Of a stretch of 64,000 nt of DNA, positions 46,038 through 54,082 are shown piece by piece. This DNA comes from CAWDMN01 sp963803155. GTDB taxonomy: Bacteria; Acidobacteriota; Terriglobia; Versatilivoradales; Versatilivoraceae. The stretch lies in contig CAWDMN010000092.1 in the NCBI GenBank assembly GCA_963803155.1, forward strand, positions 1-64,000, written 5' to 3'. The notes under the pieces are model-generated. The model was not told where the DNA came from and did not search any database. It saw only the letters and a list, made by a program, of their open reading frames with translations. Numbering within the stretch: position 1 is the first letter of the stretch; each line of letters opens with the position of its first letter. Position numbers and translations under genes: made by a program.

Positions 46038-46142
46038 TGCGCACCGGAGCACGGCTCCACTATTTATTCCAATAAATGGTTTGGCTGTTTATTAACAATA
46101 GATCGAAAGGCAAAGTTGAATTTACATCTTTGGAGGTGCTCC

Positions 46143-48563
46143 ATGGAGACCTTCTTCCAGGACATCCGGTATGGTTGGCGTTTTTTGCTGAAGAATCGGG
46201 CCTTCACGGCCGTCGTGGTTCTCACGCTAGCCCTAGGAATTGGAGCGAATACGGCAATTTTCAGCGTCGTGAATGCCGCCTTGCTCCGACGACTGCCCTT
46301 TCGAGATCCTGATCGCCTAGTCGCCTTGTGGGACCTCTATCCTCAGTACATGGGAGCGGAAAAACTCACGGTCGCTTTGCCCAACTTCCAGGATTGGAAA
46401 TCCTCCAATCATGTCTTGATGGAGATGGGGGCCTTTACCCCCAAAATGGCGGTAGTTAAAGCTTCCGGAGAACCGGAACAATTGCCCGTGGCCTTTGTCA
46501 CGGACGGTTTTTTCCCGGCCCTGGGAGTCCAACCCTGGTTGGGACGAAGCTTCACAAGAAAGGAGAGCACTTCCCCAGATGCGCCAGTTGCCTTGGTGAC
46601 CTTTGGGTATTGGCAGCGGTACATGGGAGGGCAACCCGAGGCAGTTGGCCAATCCATCGCCATTGACAGAGCATATTATACAGTCGTGGGGGTTATGTCG
46701 CCTGATTTCAAGCTGGCCCACAATTTCATGGATGTCAGCCTCCCCCCCGAGGTCTGGGTACCTTTGTCTGCTAATTTACTAAAACAATCACACCGGGGAA
46801 ATCACATCTACATGGCTTTGGCCCGCCTTAAGCCCGGCGTGAGCCTCGAGCAGGCCCGGGCGGAAATGAGGGTCATTGCCAGCAACCTGGACAAAAAATA
46901 TGAGGAGTGCCGCGGATTGGAGTCGGCGGTAGTGCCGCTGAAAGAGTCGTTGTCGGGACATTTGCGGCCGAAGTTGCTGCCCTTGCTCGCAGCCGTGGGG
47001 CTGGTTTTACTGATTGCCTGTGCGAACGTAGCCAATCTGCTGTTGGCCCGCGCGGCCAACCGGGAGAAGGAACTGTCCGTGCGTTCCGCCCTGGGCGCAG
47101 GCCGGATGAGGATCGTGCGGCAGTTGCTGACCGAGAGTGTGCTGTTGGGCCTGGGCGGTGGGCTCGTGGGATTATTGGTCGCCTATGGGGGGTGCCAGCT
47201 CATCAATAGTTTTTTGGCGGAAACTAGTCTGAACTTGCCATCCGCCAGCATTGACGGGCAAGTGCTGTCCTTCACCGTTTTGCTTTCAGTGTTGACCGGA
47301 ATAATCTTCGGCTTGGTCCCTGCGATCGAGTCTTCCCGTCCAAACCTGAACCAAGCTTTGAAAGAAGGGGGAAGAGGTGCTTCCACTGGCTTTATGCACC
47401 GGCGTCTCAAAAGCCTGCTGGTGATCTCTGAGGTGGCGCTTTCCCTGATATTGCTGGTGGGAGCAGGTCTCTTAATCATGAGTTTCGTGCGACTCTGGCA
47501 AATCAATCCCGGCTTTTCCCAGGAGAAAGTGTTGACCATGAACATTCCCCTCTCCCGGACTCATTTTCCGGATCGGGCTCAACGATTCGAGTTGTCCCGG
47601 CAATTGCTGGAGAGGATTTCCGCCCTGCCAGGGGTTCAATCAGCCGCCTTCGCGAGCCATCTCCCTGCCAGTGGCGGGTGGTTGTGGAAAGTTGATTTGC
47701 TGGATCGGCCTGCACCTGAGCCAGGAAAGGAGCCCGCGGAGATAGTCCAATTCGTCAGCCCGCAATATTTTAGAACCCTGGGAATTCCATTGAAGCGAGG
47801 TCGTCTTCTTTCGGATCAGGACACGGAAAAAGGCCAGCCCGTCGTGGTCATCAATGACTCCATGGCCCGCAAATATTGGGGGGGACAGGACCCGCTGGGA
47901 AAACAGATCCACAATTTCATGACCAACTACACCATTGCGGGAATTGTTGGCGATGTTCGCCAGCAGGGATTGGCCATTGAACCGCCACCGGAAATATACT
48001 TTTGCACTACCCAGGGGCCGATGGGGGAAACCAACCTGATAATCCGCACTTCCGTTGAACCCCTGAGTCTGGCCGCCACTGTCCGCCGAGAAGTATTAGC
48101 GTTGGATAAAACCCTCCCAATCTCCGAGGTCCGGACGCTGGAAATGGTGCTCTTGCGCAATGTTGCCTCTCAAAGCCTGATCATGTCTCTGATGGGATTA
48201 TTTGCGGCCATGGCGCTGGCCCTGGCCATGATCGGGATCTACGGTGTGGTAGCCTACTCGGTGGCGCAGCGCCAACGGGAAATCGGCATCCGTATTGCCT
48301 TGGGCGCCAGTGCGCGATCCGTGCTTACCATGGTGTTGAGCCAGGGAATGTTGCTGACGCTGGTGGGCGTGGCATTAGGAGGTATGGCGGCCTTGGCTTT
48401 GACCCGGCTGATCTCCAGCCAGCTGTTCGGTGTCAGCCCGAAAAACCCCATGGTTTTCATAGGGGTTGCCGCTTTGCTGGTTTTGGTGTCGCTCCTCGCT
48501 TGTCTCTTGCCCGCCCGCCGTGCTGCCAAGGGGAATCCACTGGAAGCATTGCGGTATGAGTAG
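46143..48563 (+). CDS. ADOP10: MacB/FtsX-type duplicated permease
   Basis: An 806-residue permease. Start taken at ATG 46143, seven bases after TTGGAGG, not the in-frame TTG at 46116. Helix 1 is AVVVLTLALGIGANTAIFSV. FtsX domain 1 has LLIACANVANLLLARAAN and KELSVRSALGAGRMR; domain 2 has AMIGIYGVVAYSVAQ and REIGIRIALGASARS. The C-terminus is departed slightly: AKGNPLEALRYE lacks the VDP found in nearly all other members. The first periplasmic domain reads ALWDLYPQYMGAEKL, related to ADOP9 (ALWEIVPQFRGRT). Confidence 0.94.
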   Translation: METFFQDIRYGWRFLLKNRAFTAVVVLTLALGIGANTAIFSVVNAALLRRLPFRDPDRLVALWDLYPQYMGAEKLTVALPNFQDWKSSNHVLMEMGAFTPKMAVVKASGEPEQLPVAFVTDGFFPALGVQPWLGRSFTRKESTSPDAPVALVTFGYWQRYMGGQPEAVGQSIAIDRAYYTVVGVMSPDFKLAHNFMDVSLPPEVWVPLSANLLKQSHRGNHIYMALARLKPGVSLEQARAEMRVIASNLDKKYEECRGLESAVVPLKESLSGHLRPKLLPLLAAVGLVLLIACANVANLLLARAANREKELSVRSALGAGRMRIVRQLLTESVLLGLGGGLVGLLVAYGGCQLINSFLAETSLNLPSASIDGQVLSFTVLLSVLTGIIFGLVPAIESSRPNLNQALKEGGRGASTGFMHRRLKSLLVISEVALSLILLVGAGLLIMSFVRLWQINPGFSQEKVLTMNIPLSRTHFPDRAQRFELSRQLLERISALPGVQSAAFASHLPASGGWLWKVDLLDRPAPEPGKEPAEIVQFVSPQYFRTLGIPLKRGRLLSDQDTEKGQPVVVINDSMARKYWGGQDPLGKQIHNFMTNYTIAGIVGDVRQQGLAIEPPPEIYFCTTQGPMGETNLIIRTSVEPLSLAATVRREVLALDKTLPISEVRTLEMVLLRNVASQSLIMSLMGLFAAMALALAMIGIYGVVAYSVAQRQREIGIRIALGASARSVLTMVLSQGMLLTLVGVALGGMAALALTRLISSQLFGVSPKNPMVFIGVAALLVLVSLLACLLPARRAAKGNPLEALRYE

Positions 48564-48744
48564 GTGTGAGGGGCGAGGAATGAAGTGTCAGTTGTCGGGT
48601 GTCAGATGCCGTGGGTTAGTGATTAGTGGTCAGCTGCCAGTTGTCAATTGTAAGTTTCCCGTTCCGGATGATGAGAAATGACGAGGATAAAGGTTTTTTT
48701 TGACGGGACAGAAGGTTGATTGTTGAAGGTTGACGGCTAATCGT
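48562..48744. repeat. Heptad-bounded spacer between ADOP10 and ADOP11
   Basis: On the left (48562-48650) degenerate units GGTGTGA, GGGGCGA, AGTGTCA and AGTGATT, AGTGGTC start at the ADOP10 stop. On the right (48709-48744) the units GGTTGAT, TGTTGAA, GGTTGAC are of the inverted type. The core contains CCGGATGATGAGAAATGA, similar to CCGGATGATTGGATGATGA in the spacer at 51376. Confidence 0.55.
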
Positions 48745-48852
48745 CACAGGGATAGCAAGTTCTGCATACAAAAAGTTTTAAGATTTGCGGGTTCCCGAAA
48801 ATAATTCATCTTTTTAGTGCGGTATTGCAGCCGCTGGCAAGGAGAAGGAGTG

Positions 48853-51375
48853 ATGAATTCACTATGGCATGATGTGCGCTATTCATGGCGAATACTGAAA
48901 AAGGCACCAGGCATTAACCTTGTGATCGTGCTCTCCCTGGCATTAGGAATAGGCGCGAATACAGCCATCTTCACCTTAATCGATGCGGTCATGCTTAAGG
49001 CTTTGCCGGTGGAAAACCCACACCGGCTGGCTTTATTCGGAGACGGCAATAGGCGTGGCTTTATCTCGGGAGGTGGTGCCCGCCAGGATATTTTCTCCTA
49101 CCCCTTCTTCAAATATTTCCAGACTCACAATCCCGCCTTTGAAGATATCTGCGCATTTCGGACGGAATTGGACAGGCTCAACCTTCGAGTTCTCGGAAAT
49201 GCGGAAGAAGGCGATGCTCGGCTGGCATGGGGCAGGTTAGTGTCTGGCAACTATTTTACCGTGCTGGGGGTAAAGCCATTGGTGGGGCGGACGTTGAAAC
49301 CCCAAGATGACCAGCCCGGAGCGGCGCCTGCCTCGGTCATTAGTTATCGTTATTGGAAACGGCATTTCAACCTCTCCACATCGATTCTCGGTCAAGCCAT
49401 GGATGTCAATGGAATCGTGATGACGATAGTAGGCGTTACTCCGCCTGAATTTTTTGGTGAGAGTGTCGAACCTGTTTTGGCTGACCTTTGGTTGCCGGCA
49501 ACCTTGCAGCCAGCTTTGATGGCGGAAAGGGGTTCCCTGCTGCTCAATCAGGAAGTCTCCTGGCTCAACTTGATTGGGCGGCTCAAACCGGAAATCAGCC
49601 TGGGGCAGGCTAACACCGCCACCAACGTATCCTTTCACCAGTATTTGATATCGTTGGCTGGGCCGGCCCCTTCGCCGGACCAGCAGCGGAAAATTTACCA
49701 GTCGTATATTTCCTTGTCCGCTGGCGGCCGCGGAGTTTCCTTTTTGCGATTCCTCTATTCGCGGCCCCTCCATTTGTTGATGGCTATAGTCTCCATGGTT
49801 TTGCTCATTGCTTGTGCCAATGTCGCCAACATTTTGCTGGCACGAGCCGTGACGCGGACCAAGGAGGTCAGCATGCGGCTAGCTATGGGTGCCAGCAGGC
49901 TCCAATTAGTGCGGCAATTTTTGAGCGAAAGCCTCATGCTGGCGCTTCTTGGCGGAGCGGTGGGAATATGGATCGCCTATTGGGGAGTAAACGGACTGGT
50001 TGCCTTGGTCGCGGGGGAGCCAGGACTTTTGGCATTGAATGTGAGACCAGATGTCCGGATACTGGGATTTACTTTAATCGTCACTCTTTTCACCGCTATC
50101 CTTTCTGGACTTGCTCCTGCGCTGCGGGCCACAAGAGTCGACCTTGCCCCGGCGCTCAAGGATGTGGCCAGCGGGATGAATCAGGGCGGCCGCAGCAGGC
50201 TCGCCAAGGCTTTGGTAACATTTCAAGTGGCAGCGTCTTTGTTGTTATTAATCGGAGCAGGGTTGTTTATTCGAACCTTAAGAAACCTGCAATTCCAAGA
50301 TTTTGGCCTGAAGCAGGAAAAGGTCCTGGAAGTGGGAATCGATCCGCGAATTGCCGGTTACAAGCAACCTCAACTAAACGGCTTATACACTGCGTTATTG
50401 GATCGCGTCACAGCCATCCCAGGAGTGCAATCGGCAAGCCTTTCGCTCTACAGCCCGATGAGCGGCACCAACTGGTCTGGCCAAATCGCCGTCGAAGCTT
50501 ATCATCCGCCACCCAATGAACCCGCGAATGCCCAATGGGTTTGGGCCGGACCTCGATATGCCGAGACTGTGGGGATGAGTCTGCTGATGGGGCGCGATTT
50601 GTCTGATCGGGACACAGCAGGCGCTCCATTGGTGGCAGTCGTCAATGAATCTTTTGTCAAGGAATATCTCCCTGGGCAGAATCCCATCGGCAGGCGCCTT
50701 TCCATGAATGATCCCGCCGATGCGTATGAAACTGAAATTGTGGGAGTGGTGAAGGATATTAAATTCAATGGGCCGCGCCAAAAATATTGGCCCGTCGTTT
50801 TTCTTCCTTTGGCTCAGGCCACTGGCCCGGAATCATTTGCCGCCAATCTTGACGTCCGGACGCTAGGTGATCCTTTGAATGTGGCCGCCTCGGCTCGCGA
50901 GGCCATCAGGAAAACAGACAAGAACCTTCCGATTACCGGTATCCGCGCCCTGAGCGAGCAGATTCACGATTCGGTGCGGTTAGAAAGCAATGTGGCGTGG
51001 CTCTCTACTTTTTTCGGGGGGTTGGCTTTGCTCCTATCCTGTATTGGCCTTTACGGAATCATCTCTTTTGGCGTCGCTTGCCGGACCAGGGAGATAGGCA
51101 TTCGAATGGCCTTGGGGGCCCAGCGGCGAAATATTCTATACATGGTCTTGCGCGAAGCCATGCTTCTAATTTTGTTGGGCACTTTTGGGGGGCTGATAGG
51201 AGCCATCGGTACATCTAGGCTGCTGGCCAGCCACCTGTTTGGATTGGCATCCATAGATCCACTAACCTATGGCGTGGCAGTCCTGACCTTAACTGGGATT
51301 GCACTGTTGGCTGCTTCTATCCCATCCCGGCGCGCCAGCAAAGTGGATCCCATGGTGGCACTAAGGTATGAATAA
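48853..51375 (+). CDS. ADOP11: MacB/FtsX-type duplicated permease, divergent subtype
   Basis: At 840 residues, the longest permease here. Start taken at ATG 48853 (GGAGAAGGAG upstream) instead of the earlier frame opening at 48817. Helix 1 is LVIVLSLALGIGANTAIFTL. The first periplasmic domain differs from the other twelve (SYPFFKYFQTHNPAFEDI) and has an insertion before FtsX domain 1 (SLAGPAPSPDQQRKIYQSY). Domain 1 has LLIACANVANILLARAVT and KEVSMRLAMGASRLQ; domain 2 has SCIGLYGIISFGVAC and REIGIRMALGAQRRN. The C-terminus is VDPMVALRYE. It closes the tandem array and is convergent with the FGE-fold gene. Confidence 0.93.
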   Translation: MNSLWHDVRYSWRILKKAPGINLVIVLSLALGIGANTAIFTLIDAVMLKALPVENPHRLALFGDGNRRGFISGGGARQDIFSYPFFKYFQTHNPAFEDICAFRTELDRLNLRVLGNAEEGDARLAWGRLVSGNYFTVLGVKPLVGRTLKPQDDQPGAAPASVISYRYWKRHFNLSTSILGQAMDVNGIVMTIVGVTPPEFFGESVEPVLADLWLPATLQPALMAERGSLLLNQEVSWLNLIGRLKPEISLGQANTATNVSFHQYLISLAGPAPSPDQQRKIYQSYISLSAGGRGVSFLRFLYSRPLHLLMAIVSMVLLIACANVANILLARAVTRTKEVSMRLAMGASRLQLVRQFLSESLMLALLGGAVGIWIAYWGVNGLVALVAGEPGLLALNVRPDVRILGFTLIVTLFTAILSGLAPALRATRVDLAPALKDVASGMNQGGRSRLAKALVTFQVAASLLLLIGAGLFIRTLRNLQFQDFGLKQEKVLEVGIDPRIAGYKQPQLNGLYTALLDRVTAIPGVQSASLSLYSPMSGTNWSGQIAVEAYHPPPNEPANAQWVWAGPRYAETVGMSLLMGRDLSDRDTAGAPLVAVVNESFVKEYLPGQNPIGRRLSMNDPADAYETEIVGVVKDIKFNGPRQKYWPVVFLPLAQATGPESFAANLDVRTLGDPLNVAASAREAIRKTDKNLPITGIRALSEQIHDSVRLESNVAWLSTFFGGLALLLSCIGLYGIISFGVACRTREIGIRMALGAQRRNILYMVLREAMLLILLGTFGGLIGAIGTSRLLASHLFGLASIDPLTYGVAVLTLTGIALLAASIPSRRASKVDPMVALRYE

Positions 51376-51500
51376 TATTGAGGGGCGAAGGGCGAGGTTC
51401 AAGGTGTCAGTTGCCGGTTGTCCGGATGATTGGATGATGAAGAGGGGCAGATGCAACTAATTTTTTGCCAAGAGGAAAGCTGACAACTGAAGTTTGAGTG
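51376..51500. repeat. Heptad remnants after ADOP11
   Basis: Units GAGGGGC, GAAGGGC, GAGGTTC, AAGGTGT follow the ADOP11 stop, and a short inverted end (GCTGACA, ACTGAAG) is at 51478-51492. The weakest of the spacer pairs. It separates two convergent genes. Confidence 0.45.
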
Positions 51501-51552
51501 GCGCTCGTAGAGCCGAACAACAGGCAAGTGACGGAACCAAGGACTTGTTGAG

Positions 51553-53412
51553 TCAACGCAAATCCGCTGCCCGCCAAGAAGGTGGCTCGATTTCAAGAGC
51601 CAACCGAAATCCATTATTCAATTGGAGGGTGTCTCCGCGCATGGGCATCCGGTTCGATGGATGCAGATGCGCGGCACTGTTCACGTATGAGCCGCCGCGG
51701 CTCATCCCGATCTTTTCCGCAACCACGCTCCAAGGCCGTCCATCCGAGGGCGCGCCTTCATAGTTCCCCTCCCAGCCATCCAAACACCACTCCCAGGCAT
51801 TGCCTAACATATCGTAGAGACCCCAGGCATTGGGGCGTTTTTGAGCCACGGGATGCGTGCGCCCTTCGGAATTGTATCGAAACCAGCTGCCGGAGGGGAT
51901 GGCTTCGAGACTGGGAGCCTCCAATTGCCCCGCCCAACAGGCATATTCCCATTCCGCTTCGCTGGGCAGGCGGAAAGTCCGGCCAGTCTGCCGCGACAGC
52001 CATGCGCAAAATTCCTGGGCATCGAACCAACTCAGACAGATGACCGGATCCTGCCCGGTTTGCGGGAATCCCGGCTCCCGCCAGCTAATCCCCGGCCCGG
52101 AATACCAACCGAGATTTTTCGGGAAGGAGGCAAAGCCGAGCATTTCGGCATCCGTCCGATAGCCCGTGGCGGCAATAAACGCCTGAAACTGTTGGCGAGT
52201 CACTTCCGTTTGTCCCAGAGCATAATCGTAGTCAATTTTCACGGGATGGATCGGTCCTTGGTCCTCCATTTTGAATTCCACCGGCTCATTTCCCATGTAA
52301 AACGTCCCTTTGGAAATTGGCACAAACAAGAATTGTTCCCCAGCGGCCAAGAGCTTGATCGATCCTCGCGGACTGTCGGTTGTCGGCGGAAGTGTCTGGA
52401 GGGCGACAGCCGGCGCCGAATCTCGATTGGCGCTGTCATGCCGGCCCTCTAAAGACGGCACGGGCTGAGGTTCCGGAGCCGAGCCGACCACACGAAAACC
52501 CACGGTCGAACAATGCAACGTTTCCAGGCCACGGAATCGTCCAGTGGAATTGGTCTGGGATGACGTGCCGTGCCCAGCTCCCCCCCGCAATAGCCTTCGC
52601 GCTGACAAACCCAACGCATCGCTCCTCTCGACGTATTGGTTTCCCATTCTGAGGTTATTTCCATATTGGATCGCATAGCTGTCGAGGCACCATTCCCAAA
52701 CGTTGCCGAGCATGTCGTAAAGTCCCCAGCCATTCGGCGCTTTCCGGGCGACGGGATGAGGCTGTCCTCCTGAATTATCGCCGAACCAAGCCCTATCCGA
52801 AAGGGAAGTCCGCACCGGCAGTGCTTCTTCAACCCGGCAGGCATACTCCCATTCCGCTTCCGTGGGCAATCGAAACGCCAGACCCGTTTCTTTGGATAAC
52901 CATTGACAAAAAGCCACGGCATCACGCCAACTGACGCTGAATGCCGGTGAATCCTCACCACGGGAAACGCTTGGACAACCCTGATTCCTTCCCCCGCAGA
53001 TTTGATCTCTCCCACATCCCGTCAAGACTTGCCCATCATAAAAATAATGCCAGTTGCGATCGGTTCGATATCCCGTGGCATCGAGAAAAGCCCTGAATTG
53101 GCGCCCGGTGACTTCGGTCCGCCCCATCTCAAAAGCAGAAGGGAATGAAACCTGATGGCGCGGCTGTTCATCGGGATTCCCGGTGGAGGCACCCATTAGA
53201 AATTTTCCGGCAGGCACTAAAACCATCTCGAATTGAACACCTCGCACTTGCAGGCTCCGCACAGAGCCTGGTTTTGCAGCCAACTGGACAGGTAAGCCGG
53301 ACCTTGCTCCAAAGCCGAGCGTAGTTTGGCTAGACAGAAGGGCTCCTGCCAACAGCATCAAGGTAAGAGGCGCTTGAGATTTGTGGGACGAGATTGAAAT
53401 CACCTTCCTCAT
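51553..53412 (-). CDS. Exported protein with two FGE-sulfatase-type domains
   Basis: A 619-residue protein. The signal peptide is at about 12-33 (LTLMLLAGALLSSQTTLG). Two formylglycine-generating-enzyme-like (C-type-lectin fold) domains are in tandem, about 55-310 and 350-605, each with PxGxFxMG, TEVTxxQFxAF, RLPTEAEWEYAC / RLPSEAEWEYAC and GLYDMLGNxWEWC. The cysteines that true formylglycine-generating enzymes use for catalysis near the C-terminal RGGS motif are not there (the second domain reads RGGSYVNSAAHLHPSNR), so sulfatase maturation is unlikely; ligand binding or another FGE-fold reaction is more plausible. Start at ATG 53412 follows AAGGAG by seven bases; the frame from 53439 is longer but has no ribosome site. 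Confidence 0.88.
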   Translation of the reverse strand: MRKVISISSHKSQAPLTLMLLAGALLSSQTTLGFGARSGLPVQLAAKPGSVRSLQVRGVQFEMVLVPAGKFLMGASTGNPDEQPRHQVSFPSAFEMGRTEVTGRQFRAFLDATGYRTDRNWHYFYDGQVLTGCGRDQICGGRNQGCPSVSRGEDSPAFSVSWRDAVAFCQWLSKETGLAFRLPTEAEWEYACRVEEALPVRTSLSDRAWFGDNSGGQPHPVARKAPNGWGLYDMLGNVWEWCLDSYAIQYGNNLRMGNQYVERSDALGLSARRLLRGGAGHGTSSQTNSTGRFRGLETLHCSTVGFRVVGSAPEPQPVPSLEGRHDSANRDSAPAVALQTLPPTTDSPRGSIKLLAAGEQFLFVPISKGTFYMGNEPVEFKMEDQGPIHPVKIDYDYALGQTEVTRQQFQAFIAATGYRTDAEMLGFASFPKNLGWYSGPGISWREPGFPQTGQDPVICLSWFDAQEFCAWLSRQTGRTFRLPSEAEWEYACWAGQLEAPSLEAIPSGSWFRYNSEGRTHPVAQKRPNAWGLYDMLGNAWEWCLDGWEGNYEGAPSDGRPWSVVAEKIGMSRGGSYVNSAAHLHPSNRMPMRGDTLQLNNGFRLALEIEPPSWRAADLR

Positions 53413-53851
53413 GGAATAGCTCCTTATCATAAGCAACATGAATAGACGGAATAGCGGGGATTCTCCCGCGCCCCTTCTTTAATCGTGACCTTATTCTTAC
53501 GGTGTAACAGGCCTGATTGGCAGAGGTGACTATGCACATCACATTCCACGGATTGCCGGAAATGTGTCAGGTTATCATCCACATTGAAGCGAGTCCGCAA
53601 AGGAGTGCAGTCCTTCGTGAACCAAGCCTCTTTGTTGAAGGCGGTGGCGGAAGATGAAACCGTGACGCCCGCCCCCTTTCCCCTTGTTTCGCCCACCTTG
53701 AAAAATGAATTGGATGTCAGACTGGCAGATGCCGTTGCCTGCCATCTCCATGGTTCTCCCGAATTCACTTGTCTTCCGCGGGATTCCATTCTTCCAAAAA
53801 TTTTTCAGGATGTCCAGGCCAGCCTCATCGCCGTAATGGGGAGACTTTACA
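53413..53851. other. Divergent intergenic region, left part
   Basis: Open frames exist on both strands (for example 53584-53937 plus and 53575-53976 minus), but they overlap each other and the regulatory signals, and none has a recognisable domain. I take the region to be non-coding. Confidence 0.35.
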
Positions 53852-53927
53852 CTGTCCGAAATTGGAATCTGAAAATCCCAATTACGGGCAGCCCTCCAGT
53901 CATTGGCGTATTGATTATCCTCCGCAA
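53852..53927 (+). promoter_or_regulatory. Putative upstream activating site for sigma-54 promoter 3
   Basis: CTGTCCGAAATTGGAATC keeps the left half-site of the sites at 3897 and 30333 with a degenerate right half. It is followed by ATCCCAATTACGGGCAG and CCGCAA (53922). It lies 126 bases before the -24 element at 53978. Confidence 0.45.
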
Positions 53928-53977
53928 CCAACGCTAATGGCCAATTGGGCAATGGATTAATTTGATATCCCTTCATC

Positions 53978-53993
53978 TGGCAAACAAGTTGCA
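53978..53993 (+). promoter_or_regulatory. Sigma-54-type promoter 3 (before ADOP12)
   Basis: TGGCAAACAAGTTGCA fits the -24/-12 consensus best of the three (TGGCA and TTGCA with ten bases between GG and GC). It lies 90 bases before the ADOP12 start. Confidence 0.65.
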
Positions 53994-54082
53994 GGTCTGA
54001 CTTTGAAGGTTTGGAACAAACTTCTCGACAGAATTGCGATTTGGAAAGGCTCCTGGTTATTTAATGCTTTCAGGTGGAGACA

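Noticed and set aside
53533..53548. Possible sigma-54 promoter for the FGE-fold gene on the minus strand (TGGAATGTGATGTGCA)
   Set aside because: Spacing is correct but the -24 element is poor and there is no CTGTCCG site upstream, so chance is likely.
53575..53976. Overlapping ORFs on both strands in the ADOP12 upstream region
   Set aside because: They contradict each other, cover the promoter and show no domain; treated as non-coding.
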